This document shows positions 1-5,843 of a stretch of 5,843 nt of DNA, piece by piece. Both the position numbers and the translations under genes were made by a program. Numbering within the stretch: position 1 is the stretch's first letter; each line of letters opens with the position of its first letter. Source of the DNA: an uncultured Methanomicrobiales archaeon (GTDB taxonomy: Archaea > Thermoplasmatota > Thermoplasmata > Methanomassiliicoccales > Methanomethylophilaceae). The DNA lies in assembly GCA_937892275.1 (NCBI GenBank), contig CALAVG010000035.1, positions 1 to 5,843 on the forward strand. The letters are read 5' to 3'. The notes beneath the pieces are model-generated. The model made no database searches, was not told where the DNA came from, and saw only the letters and a program-made list of their open reading frames with translations.

Positions 1-39
1 TAGCCGTGACTGGAGTTCAGACGTGTGCTCTTCCGATCT
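1..39. other. Illumina TruSeq adapter contamination with partial index
   Basis: Bases 6-39 match the 34-nt TruSeq read-2 adapter, ending in the familiar GCTCTTCCGATCT. On the minus strand the gene reads straight into AGATCGGAAGAGC, which is how read-through of a short insert looks. Bases 1-5 read GGCTA on the minus strand, sitting where the i7 index would begin; from memory this agrees with the first five bases of TruSeq index 11 (GGCTAC). The 39 bases are a multiple of three and contain no stop in the gene's frame, so an automatic caller would add 13 false residues to the protein. The stretch is not genomic and marks a contig end. Confidence 0.97.
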
Positions 40-117
40 GGTCCTTGCGGTCTGTCCAGGCTCGGTCCCACTGATGGTTCCGTAGTCGGAGTTGCTTGGC
101 ATCAAGGTCACGGTGTA
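40..117 (-). repeat. Repeat unit U21 (partial, first 26 residues)
   Basis: Residues 1909-1934. It opens YTVTL-M-P-S-N-S and has the strand Y-G-T-I-S-G-T. It is cut off by adapter sequence, so the array very probably continues in the genome. Confidence 0.8.
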
Positions 118-3100
118 CATGACGATCTCCCTGTCGAACACTGCGGTAACGCTCATGTCCTGTTCCACGGGGGTTCCGCTGGAAAGCTCGCTTCCGTCGT
201 ACTCCCAGATATCCAGGAAGTAGTCGTATGCGATTCCGTCGTATTCGGGTACCGCGTAGACCGTGTGCTCCGCACCGTCCTTGTCGGTGATGCTGAGGTA
301 CTTGGATCCGTTCTCGGTTCCGGTGGTTATCTGTCCCATGTAGGGGATGTTGCTGATGGTGACGGTCCTCAGACTCTCATCCGTGGCGGTTCCGACACCC
401 CCGTATGCGAGGTTGTTGGTCGTGATTGTCACGGTGTAGTATCTGGGGGTCTTGTCGAAGTCTGCGGTGGCGGTGGTCGTTCCGCTCACGGTCTGTCCGT
501 TGGTGACGTCCCATCCGTTGAAGGCGTATGTGAATCCTCCGTCGGTGGCGTTGGCGGCCGCGTTGACGGTGGTGGTCTGTCCGTCCTTGTCGGTGATGGA
601 TATCTGTCCGCCGGAAACGGTGAATGCGGTTCCCCAGAGGACGTTGTCGACGACGATGCTCTCGGTTCCGTTGTTCAGCTTACCTGCGGTGAAGTCGTCC
701 GCTGTGAAGGTCACGGTGTAGGCCCTTACGGTCTGCGAGAAGTTGGCGACGATGTCGGTGATTCCCGTGACCGTGACGGTCTCGGTGATGGGTGTCCCTC
801 CGATCGTCCAGTTGACGAATGCGTAGGTGTACTGTCCGTCAGCGGTGTCCTGCGAGGGGGTCGCTGTGACAGTGACTGCGGATGCTCCGGTTCCGATGAC
901 CAACTGTCCGTTGGCGTTGACGGCGATTTGTGTTCCGTAGTCGAAGGATGCCTGCGAGTAGTCGTTGTCTCCGTAGACGTTGTTGTTGTTGGTGATGTTG
1001 ACCGCATAGGGAATGACGGATTCCGTGAAGTTCGCGGTGAACACGGTGTTGGTGGCTACCTTTCCGTTGTTGAGACCTGCTGCGGTCCAGTTGACGAACG
1101 AGTAGGTGTACTGTCCGACGGGGTCGACCTTGGCCGTTGCCTGCAGAACTGCGATGACGGTGCTGTCGGGACCTGTGATGGTCAGGGTGCTGGCGTCGTT
1201 TCCGCTGAGGGCGTAGGTGGATCCGTAGGGGACTGCTGCGAGCGAACCGCTTGTGACGGTTATCTCTCCGTGGTCGGTGTCAGGCGATACCTGTGTCGTT
1301 ACGGCGTAGGACTCGCGGGTCTGCGTGAAGGTTCCCTTGATGGTCATGTCGTCCTTCAGTTCCGATACGGAGGTTGAGGACCATGCGAAGGTGTATGTGA
1401 ACTCGTCGGTGTCGACGGGCAAGGTCGCGGTGATGGTCTGTGCGGATGAACCCGTTCCGACCGTAATGGTGTTGGCACCGTAGGTTATCTGGGATCCCCA
1501 GATGGCCGTGACGGTCAGGGGTGCGATGGTTCCCTGATAGCCCTCTGCGTCGACCTGTACGGTCAAGGTGTAGGACTGCTCGGTCTGAGAGAATACGACT
1601 GTGACCGTTGCGTCATCCGTGAGGGTGACTGCATCGGTTATGGTTGTTCCGTTGAACTCCCAATGGTCGATCTCGTACAGGTACCTCTTGTCGGTGGACT
1701 CCAAGGGCGTGGGTGTAGCGGTCACTGTGATTGCGGATGCCCCGGTTCCGATTACCAACTGATCGTTGGCGTTGACGGATATCTGGGTTCCCCATACGAT
1801 GTTGCTCTCGCTGTATGAGTCGAGGGTTCCGTAGCTGTCGTTGTTCCTGTCGAGGGTCACTGTGAAGTGGTTCTCGCTGGATGTGAACACCGCCGTGATG
1901 GTGGTGTTCCTGACTGTGGTCACATCGGATGTGATGGTTGTTCCGTTGAACTCCCAATGGTCGAATGCATAGGTGTACCTGTTGGTCGCATCGGTCTTGG
2001 CGGATGCCTCAAGGACCGCGACTGCGGTCTGGGTTCCATGGCCGGTGATGGTCAGGGTGGCTCCGTTGACGCTCACGGTGGATCCGTAGAGGATGTCTTC
2101 GAGGGAACCGCTGCTGACGGTTATCTGTCCGTAGGCCGCATCGGGGGATACTTCGGATGTCACATCGTATGCGTTCCTCGTCTGGGAGAACGTTGCGGTA
2201 ATCTCTGTGGTTCCCTGGATGGTTCCTGATGTGACGGACCATGCCACGAACTCATAGGTGTATTCGTCAGTGTCCTGAGTGGGTTCGGGTGTGTACCTGT
2301 GTGTTCCGATGACGAGGTCGTCGCCGTCGGTGGTTATCTCGGTACCGTATCCGATCTGTTCCGTTCCGGCGTTGGTGACGGTTCCGAATCCTGTGGATGC
2401 GGATGCTACTCCGACCGTTACGCTGTAGGGGTGGGCGGTACGGATGAAGTTGGCGTAGATCGTCATGTTGTCGGTAGTCGTATCTCCGTCGGAGAGCTTG
2501 GTCTGGCCGCTGTACCATCCGTCGAAGGTGTAGTCGTAGTTGACACCGTCCACTGTGGGTACGGCGGTGATGACGACTCCCTTGATGGTGATGGTGATTC
2601 CGTCGGTACCGGATATGGTTATGGTGCTTCCGTATCCTACTGAGGGAATGCTTGTGGTGGTCTGACCTGTGGTTCCGTCCACGGTGATGGTTCCGTATCC
2701 GTTCTGGGTTGCTGTGTCGACTCCGACCACGATGGTGTATTCGGAGGCAGTCTCGCTGAATGATGCGGTCACTGTGGTTCCCATCTTCGTGGTGTAGTAC
2801 TGGTGCTCGGAGTCGTATTCCGCTCCTGAGATGTTCCATCTGTCGAAGACGTAGGAGTTCACGGTGTTGTTCTGGGTGTGTATGGCGTAGATGACCTGTG
2901 TTCCGATGGTCAATACCTCGTCGTATGCCCCGCTGATGATCATGGGGGTTCCGTAGGGTACAGCCTCGGTGGTGAGCGAGGTCACTTCGCTTCCTGTGGT
3001 TCCGAGCCTGATCTTACCGTAGTTCTCGTCGCCTGTCGTGACGGATGCTCCCACGGTGTACTGGTTGACGGTCTCGGTGTAGACTGCGGTGTAAGTCCTG

Positions 3101-5843
3101 TCGCTGTTGACTGCGGTGAACTCAGGATTCCATCCGTTGAAGGTGTAGGTGTACTGCTCGGTCGCTGCTCTGGTGGGTTCGGATGCTCCCGGGTATGCGG
3201 GGGGGCTTCCCCATGCCACGTTGCTCTGGACTTCGAGTTCGGTTCCGTTGTAGTCCAGCCATGTGACGGTGTAGGTGTTGGGAGTCTGGCTGAAGTTGGC
3301 GGTGAACACGGTGTTGTGAGTCGTGGTGTTCCCTGTTCCTCCGTTGGTGACTGTCCAGTTGACGAATGCGTAGGTGTACTGGTCGGTGGATTGCGTTGTG
3401 GTAGGGGTCGCGGTCACTGTGACGGTTCCGATGGTGATCTCGTTTCCACTGACGGTGTACTCTGTTCCGTACTCGATGTCCTGGAACTCGGATGCGGATA
3501 CAGTTCCCCATCCTGTCTGACCGTCTGCGATGACGACGCTGAGGTCGTATGCTCTGGTCACGGGTGTGAACTGTGCGACATAAGTGGTGTCGGCATCGAT
3601 CTGCGAGGGTACGGGGTCCCATCCTGCGAATGTGTAGCTGAACTGGTCGTCGGAGGGCTTTACGGGGGTCTGTCCGTCGTAGGAGGGTACGGTGTGCCAT
3701 GCGACGTTCTGATCGGTCTCAAGGGTGGTTCCGTCGTAGTTGTTCCAAGTGACGGTGTATGTGTTGGGGGTCTGGGTGAACTCTGCGATGAACTTGGTGG
3801 TTCCGGTGGTTTTTCCGTCCACAAGGCCGGTAACTGTCCACTGGTTGAAGGTGTAGGTGTACTGGTCGGTGGATTGCGTTGTGGTGGGGGTCGCGGTCAC
3901 TGTGACGGTTCCGATGGTTATCTGGTTTCCGCTGACGGTGTACTCTGTTCCGTACTCGATGTTCTGGAACTCGGATGCGGATAAAGTTCCCCATCCTGTC
4001 TGACCGTCTGCGACGACCACATCGAGGTCGTAGTCGTTGGTGTACCTTGTGAATGTGAACACCAATGCGGTCTCGTTGTCGGTGGTGGTTCCGTCGGTGA
4101 CGTTCCATGAACCGAGCTCGTAGGTGTACTGTCCGGTGCTGTCAGTCGCTACGACAGGTGTGACGGTCCAAACGGTGATTCCGTCCGTCCTGCTCGTAAT
4201 GGTCAGTACCTTGGTGGTTCCGTCGATGGAAATCTCGGATCCGTAAGGTACGGCCGTGAGGGTGGCGGAGGATGAACCGTTGAGGGTTCCGTATCCTGCA
4301 GGTGTGAGCGTTGCTCCCACGTTGTAGGTGTTGACAGTGTTGCTGAACTGTGCGGTGTAGGTCTGGGTTCCTGTTACGGATGCGATTGCGGGCATCCATG
4401 TGTCGAATGCGTAGGTGTACTCGTAGTCCGCAGGCTTGACGGGTGTCTGTCCCGCGTACACGGGCGTCTGTCCGTACTCGATGGTCTGCTCGTCGAGGAC
4501 GGTGGTTCCGTCGTAGTTGACGAAAGTGATCGTGTACGACCTCTTCTGCGCGTCTATGTTCGCTGTGATGAGCACGTTGCCTTGTACCTCTGCGGTATTC
4601 TCGCTCGTCTGCGAAATTGTCCATGAATCCCATGAATAGCTGTATTCATCGATTATCGCGTTCACACGCGCGGTGACTGTCTGAGAACCGACTGTGACGG
4701 TCTTGACGGTATCGCTGGTGGATGCGGTGGATATGGATGTCCCGTAGGGTACGTCGGTGATGACGACGTCTGCGGTTCCGTTGTTCAGGGTTCCCCTTGT
4801 GGTGTCCTCTCCGAGGGTCACGGTCACGGTGTAGTTCCTGACGGTCGCCGTGAAGTTGGCGGTGATGTCGGTGTCCCCACGCACCTGTGCCGAATCGGTG
4901 GCAGACCAGGATGCGAATGCGAAGTCGTATTTCGCGGTGGAATCCTCTGCAGCGGCGGTTATCGTCGCGTATGTGGTGGTCGCGGTGGATATGGTCAGTA
5001 CGTTGTTCTCGATATAGGTCCTTGCTCCGTAGGGGACGTTCTCCACGACGATCTGCCTCTGGCCGGTGACGGTTCCGTCGGAGAGCTTACCGTAGTAGAT
5101 GCTCTCGGCGTCGTTGTATGTGACGTCGACGGTCACGGTGTACGTCCTGAGAGTGGGTGTGAACTCCGCTGTGACGGTCTCGTTGTTTGAAACGGTGTCC
5201 TGTGAGGTCTTGGACCATGAACCGAATGTGTAGGTGTACTGCGCAGTCTGTGCGTCAGGTATTCCCTGCACGACATGAGTGACCTGATTGCTGTTGGCAT
5301 CGTTGTAGATGAGGGTCAGCTTGTCGCTGTCGTCACCTGTACCTACCTGATAGGCGGTTCCGTAGGGGACATCGGTAAGCTGCACGGAGGATCCCGCCGT
5401 TCCGTTATCGAGTTTGACGGTTCCGTTGGAACCGGCGTTGACGGTCACGGTGTACCTGACGATCTCCCTGTCCACGGTTCCGGTGATGACAGTATCATCT
5501 CCGATGGTGTAGCCGGTGGTCACTTCCGTTCCGTTGCCGTCGGTCCATCCGTAGAAGGTGTAGTCCCACTGTGCGGAGTCCGACTGAATGGTCATAGTGA
5601 CCGTTCCGAATCCTACGAGGGTAATGGTCTTGACGGTATCGCTTGTGGATGCGATCGTGACCTGTGTTCCGTAGGGGACGTCGCTGAATGATGCGGTTCC
5701 CGTGAGGGTTCCATACGATGTGTTACTGGATACGAATGATACGTCGTAGGTCTTGACTGCCCTTGTGAAATTCGCCTCGAACACGGTATTCGCGGTGATC
5801 TTAGTGGAAGGTGTCACTGCCTGTCCGTTCACAGTGTATCCGG
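40..5843 (-). CDS. Giant InlB B-repeat-containing surface or secreted protein, partial at both ends
   Basis: The first complete codon is 5843-side base 5841, and the frame stays open for 1,934 codons to base 40, where adapter sequence begins. Start and native stop are both missing; the roughly ten in-frame ATG codons fall inside repeat units and are not starts. The visible protein is nothing but 22 tandem units, each with an opening YTVT-like strand, a Y-G-T or W-G-T turn, a Q-Y-T-Y-x-F-x-x-W strand and a closing T-A-x-F strand. Repeats of this family (InlB B-repeat, Listeria-Bacteroides repeat, divergent InlB B-repeat) form small beta-rich domains that act as stalks or ligand-binding arrays on cell-surface adhesins. 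I read no cysteine codon in the whole frame, only about 30 lysines, many more Asp and Glu than Lys and Arg, and about 30 N-x-S/T sequons, which suits an extracellular, possibly glycosylated, protein. Codon use (Gly GGA, Arg AGG/AGA) is uniform along the frame. The ligand and the anchoring mode cannot be told from this piece. Confidence is high for the frame and repeat family, and moderate for the adhesin role. Confidence 0.95.
118..438 (-). repeat. Repeat unit U20, long form, 107 residues, divergent
   Basis: Residues 1802-1908. It opens YTVTI. The turn reads I-P-Y-M-G-Q, so the usual Y-G-T is broken by Met. The aromatic strand is degenerate (Y-D-Y-F-L-D-I-W-E). It closes V-T-A-V-F-D-R-E-I-V. 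The matching D-R-E-I-V also ends U1. Confidence 0.83.
439..720 (-). repeat. Repeat unit U19, long form, 94 residues
   Basis: Residues 1708-1801. It opens YTVTF-T-A-D-D and has L-W-G-T at the turn. The segment I-S-I-T-D-K-D-G recurs in U20 as L-S-I-T-D-K-D-G, linking these two neighbours. The aromatic strand is F-T-Y-A-F-N-G-W-D. Confidence 0.86.
721..1008 (-). repeat. Repeat unit U18, 96 residues; third unit of trimer copy B
   Basis: Residues 1612-1707. It opens YAVNI-T followed by a run of four Asn (N-N-N-N), and the turn is D-Y-G-T-Q. V-N-A-N-G-Q-L-V-I-G-T-G-A-S-A pairs it with U15. Three sequons are present (NIT, NWT, NFS). Confidence 0.88.
1009..1308 (-). repeat. Repeat unit U17, 100 residues; second unit of trimer copy B
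   Basis: Residues 1512-1611. It opens Y-A-V-T-T-Q-V-S-P-D and has V-P-Y-G-S at the turn and G-Q-Y-T-Y-S-F-V-N-W-T. It closes N-T-V-F-T-A-N-F-T. Its first two thirds match U14; its last third resembles U9. Confidence 0.88.
1309..1572 (-). repeat. Repeat unit U16, 88 residues; first unit of trimer copy B
   Basis: Residues 1424-1511. It opens YTLTV-Q-V-D and has I-W-G-S-Q at the turn. Its aromatic strand reads F-T-Y-T-F-A-W, with one residue missing between Phe and Trp where every other complete unit except its own degenerate relatives keeps two. This is an in-frame loss of one codon. It is the counterpart of U13. Confidence 0.84.
1573..1866 (-). repeat. Repeat unit U15, 98 residues; third unit of trimer copy A
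   Basis: Residues 1326-1423. This is the only complete unit opening with Phe in place of Tyr (FTVTL-D-R). The turn is V-W-G-T-Q. The segment V-N-A-N-D-Q-L-V-I-G-T-G-A-S-A is shared with U18 with one change; at DNA level 1733-1778 and 878-923 differ at about 4 of 46 bases. Confidence 0.88.
1640..1670 (-). repeat. 31-bp exact direct repeat, copy in U15
   Basis: Identical to 1934-1964 over 31 bases, at an offset of 294 bp, which equals the length of U15. It encodes the D-H-W-E-F-N-G-T-T-I core. The flanks differ at once on both sides. Confidence 0.9.
1867..2169 (-). repeat. Repeat unit U14, 101 residues; second unit of trimer copy A
   Basis: Residues 1225-1325. It opens Y-D-V-T-S-E-V-S-P-D and continues I-T-V-S-S-G-S-L, then Y-G-S-T, T-L-T-I-T-G and Y-T-Y-A-F-D-H-W. 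Its partner is U17 (Y-A-V-T-T-Q-V-S-P-D, I-T-V-T-S-G-S-L). Its H-W-E-F-N-G-T-T-I-T segment is instead identical to that of U15. Confidence 0.88.
1934..1964 (-). repeat. 31-bp exact direct repeat, copy in U14
   Basis: Partner of 1640-1670. The match joins two units that are otherwise not each other's closest relatives, which points to local sequence exchange between neighbours. Confidence 0.9.
2170..2427 (-). repeat. Repeat unit U13, 86 residues; first unit of trimer copy A
   Basis: Residues 1139-1224. It opens YSVTV-G-V and has I-G-Y-G-T at the turn and D-T-D-E-Y-T-Y-E-F-V-A-W. It closes T-A-T-F-S-Q-T-R. It corresponds to U16 (D-T-D-E-F-T-Y-T-F, F-T-Q-T-R). It is the shortest of the long-form units. 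Confidence 0.85.
2428..2739 (-). repeat. Repeat unit U12, long form, 104 residues
   Basis: Residues 1035-1138. It opens YTIVV-G-V-D and the turn reads V-G-Y-G-S. The segment Y-D-Y-T-F-D-G-W-Y is close to the F-x-G-W-Y of classic bacterial repeats. The middle is unusually rich in Ile and Thr. The closing strand is I-Y-A-N-F. Confidence 0.85.
2740..3060 (-). repeat. Repeat unit U11, long form, 107 residues, divergent
   Basis: Residues 928-1034. It opens YTVGA-S-V and has the turn V-P-Y-G-T. The aromatic strand is degenerate (N-S-Y-V-F-D-R-W-N), and an extra loop (A-E-Y-D-S-E-H-Q-Y-Y) precedes the closing strand. It is one of the two longest units and has no close copy in the window. Confidence 0.82.
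3061..3273 (-). repeat. Repeat unit U10, short classic InlB B-repeat, 71 residues
   Basis: Residues 857-927. It opens YTVTW-L-D-Y-N-G-T and has A-W-G-S-P-P at the turn and Q-Y-T-Y-T-F-N-G-W-N-P. The closing strand is Y-T-A-V-Y. The Ser-Pro-Pro codons hold a run of seven C on the coding strand (3199-3205). Confidence 0.9.
3274..3549 (-). repeat. Repeat unit U9, long form, 92 residues; near-copy of U7
   Basis: Residues 765-856. The first two thirds match U7 almost residue for residue. The last third (T-N-G-G-T-G-N-T-T-T) is instead close in style to the end of U17, with the shared closing strand N-T-V-F-T-A-N-F. This suggests a mosaic unit. Confidence 0.9.
3370..3549 (-). repeat. Near-identical 180-bp direct repeat, copy in U9
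   Basis: This block aligns without gaps to 3853-4032 at an offset of 483 bp, which is exactly one long plus one short unit (161 codons). By eye there are about 11 differences in 180 bases, five of them in the last 20 bases. The similarity falls off sharply on the downstream side of the aromatic strand. Confidence 0.9.
3550..3759 (-). repeat. Repeat unit U8, short classic InlB B-repeat, 70 residues
   Basis: Residues 695-764. It opens YTVTW-N-N-Y-D-G-T and has A-W-H-T at the turn, then G-Q-T-P-V-K-P as in U5, and F-S-Y-T-F-A-G-W-D-P. It ends Y-V-A-Q-F. It is paired with U7 in the same way that U10 is paired with U9. Confidence 0.9.
3760..4032 (-). repeat. Repeat unit U7, long form, 91 residues; near-copy of U9
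   Basis: Residues 604-694. It opens YDLDV-V-V-A-D-G and shares with U9 the run G-Q-T-G-W-G-T, E-Y-G-T-E-Y-T-V-S-G-N and T-A-T-P-T-T-T-Q-S-T-D-Q-Y-T-Y. After the aromatic strand the two units diverge (F-N-Q-W here, F-V-N-W in U9). Confidence 0.9.
3853..4032 (-). repeat. Near-identical 180-bp direct repeat, copy in U7
   Basis: Partner of the block in U9. It covers the first 60 codons of the unit, from the opening Tyr to the Y-T-Y strand. It is by far the most similar pair of blocks of this length that I found in the window. Confidence 0.9.
4033..4326 (-). repeat. Repeat unit U6, long form, 98 residues
   Basis: Residues 506-603. It opens YNVGA-T-L and has V-P-Y-G-S at the turn and Q-Y-T-Y-E-L-G-S-W, where Leu stands in place of the usual Phe. 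The closing strand V-F-T-F-T-R-Y-T-N-D is followed directly by U7. Three sequons are present (NGS, NVT, NET). Confidence 0.85.
4327..4536 (-). repeat. Repeat unit U5, short classic InlB B-repeat, 70 residues
   Basis: Residues 436-505. It opens YTITF-V-N-Y-D-G and continues with E-Y-G-Q-T-P-V, G-Q-T-P-V-K-P, Y-T-Y-A-F-D-T-W and Y-T-A-Q-F. The N-Y-D-G-T start and the Y-G-x-x-P turn are the hallmarks of the classic short repeat. U8 and U10 are of the same type. Confidence 0.9.
4537..4833 (-). repeat. Repeat unit U4, long form, 99 residues
   Basis: Residues 337-435. It opens YTVTV-T-L-G and has the turn V-P-Y-G-T. The aromatic strand is Y-S-Y-S-W-D-S-W, with Trp replacing the usual Phe. The closing strand (V-L-I-T-A-N-I-D) is degenerate. 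It resembles U1 in its middle third. Confidence 0.85.
4834..5142 (-). repeat. Repeat unit U3, long form, 103 residues
   Basis: Residues 234-336. It opens YTVTV-D-V and has the turn V-P-Y-G-A. The aromatic strand is the less typical Y-D-F-A-F-A-S-W, where most units have Y-T-Y. The closing strand is D-I-T-A-N-F-T. Confidence 0.86.
5143..5454 (-). repeat. Repeat unit U2, long form, 104 residues
   Basis: Residues 130-233. It opens YTVTV-N-A-G and has V-P-Y-G-T at the turn and Q-Y-T-Y-T-F-G-S-W as the aromatic strand. It is longer than its neighbours because of an extra hydrophilic loop rich in Asp and Asn in the middle (around D-D-S-D-K-L). It carries three sequons (NGT twice, NET). Confidence 0.87.
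5455..5748 (-). repeat. Repeat unit U1, long form, 98 residues
   Basis: Residues 32-129. It opens YDVSF, has the turn V-P-Y-G-T, and carries W-D-Y-T-F-Y-G-W as its aromatic strand. The segment S-T-S-D-T-V-K-T recurs in U4, and the DNA behind it shares an 18-bp exact match (5626-5643 with 4699-4716). U1 and U4 are therefore the closest pair in this part of the array. Confidence 0.85.
5749..5841 (-). repeat. Repeat unit U0 (partial, C-terminal 31 residues)
   Basis: Residues 1-31 of the visible protein are the end of a unit whose beginning lies beyond the window. The closing strand reads N-T-V-F-E-A-N-F-T-R, the same closing pattern as in U9 and U17, and it carries one NFT sequon. Confidence 0.8.

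Larger units (their letters stand above)
721..1572 (-). repeat. Three-unit super-repeat, copy B (U16-U18)
   Basis: 284 codons directly following copy A. Divergence from copy A is much greater than between U7 and U9, so this duplication is probably older. Confidence 0.82.
1573..2427 (-). repeat. Three-unit super-repeat, copy A (U13-U15)
   Basis: 285 codons. In order, its units match U16, U17 and U18. The clearest shared markers are D-T-D-E with F-S/T-Q-T-R, then V-S-P-D with S-G-S-L, then V-N-A-N-x-Q-L-V-I-G-T-G-A-S-A. The start-to-start offset to copy B is 855-861 bp, varying by small in-frame indels. Confidence 0.82.

Noticed and set aside
25..1377. 450-codon plus-strand open frame
   Set aside because: It lies wholly antisense to the repeat gene and even begins inside the adapter. 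Its translation is a low-complexity Gly, Val, Asp, Ser and Cys mix repeating with the minus-strand units. It is open because the real gene rarely uses the codons whose complements are stops.
2878..3984. 368-codon plus-strand open frame, with shorter plus-strand frames at 452-721, 1867-2229, 2299-2643, 4887-5069 and 5275-5691
   Set aside because: All are antisense to continuous repeat domains, have no recognisable domain of their own, and mirror the unit periodicity.
3122..4633. Minus-strand open frames rich in Arg and His (for example 3122-3700, 3719-4108, 4142-4633, and similar ones at 726-1007, 1613-1957, 2009-2242 and 2267-2839)
   Set aside because: They are shifted-frame readings of the same repeat codons; the Arg/His/Asn-rich composition is what ACC, GGA and TAC codons give out of frame. 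The correct frame has the conserved domain motifs throughout.
40..5843. CRISPR array or non-coding satellite repeat
   Set aside because: The repetition has no short identical repeats with unique spacers; unit lengths vary by whole codons and the conservation is at protein level.
40..5843. Internal promoters, ribosome binding sites or start codons on the minus strand
   Set aside because: The in-frame ATG codons are inside conserved strands or loops of repeat units and the frame is open on both sides of each, so nothing supports an internal gene start.

Overview
This window lies entirely inside one very large, repeat-built surface or secreted protein gene on the minus strand, with a short sequencing artefact at its left edge. 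Reading the minus strand from 5841 down to 40 gives 1,934 consecutive codons with no stop. Neither the start codon nor the native stop is present. The only non-biological stretch I see is bases 1-39. Of these, 6-39 match the standard Illumina TruSeq read-2 adapter, and 1-5 look like part of an index barcode. The left edge is therefore a contig end, not a gene end.

The protein is an uninterrupted string of 22 repeat units: 20 complete and one partial unit at each edge. Each unit opens with a Y-x-V-x strand (usually YTVT). A 'V-P-Y-G-T' type turn follows, then an aromatic strand of the form Q-Y-T-Y-x-F-x-x-W, and a closing 'T-x-T-A-x-F' strand. This is the pattern of InlB B-repeats (Listeria-Bacteroides repeats) and their longer, divergent relatives. 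Three units of 70-71 residues look like the classic short form; the other 17 complete units are 86-107 residues. No signal peptide, catalytic domain, sortase motif, dockerin or membrane segment is visible, so anchoring and binding functions must lie outside the window.

The array has higher-order structure. Counting units from the N-terminal side (U0 at 5841 to U21 at 40), U13-U15 and U16-U18 are two copies of a three-unit block. U7-U8 and U9-U10 are two copies of a long+short pair that share a 180-bp patch of about 94% identity. A 31-bp exact repeat links U14 and U15 at exactly one unit's spacing. This points to growth by unequal recombination at several scales.

Organism: glycine is almost always GGA, arginine mostly AGG or AGA, threonine mostly ACC or ACA, and GC is moderate (mid-50s percent by eye). 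The protein has no cysteine, few lysines, and many acidic residues and N-x-S/T sequons. With giant InlB-repeat adhesin-like proteins, this fits a gut methanogen of the Methanomassiliicoccales (Methanomethylophilaceae) well. A bacterial host, such as a gut Firmicute, cannot be excluded. No RNA gene, mobile element, CRISPR array, promoter or terminator was found. The plus-strand open frames are antisense shadows of the codon bias.
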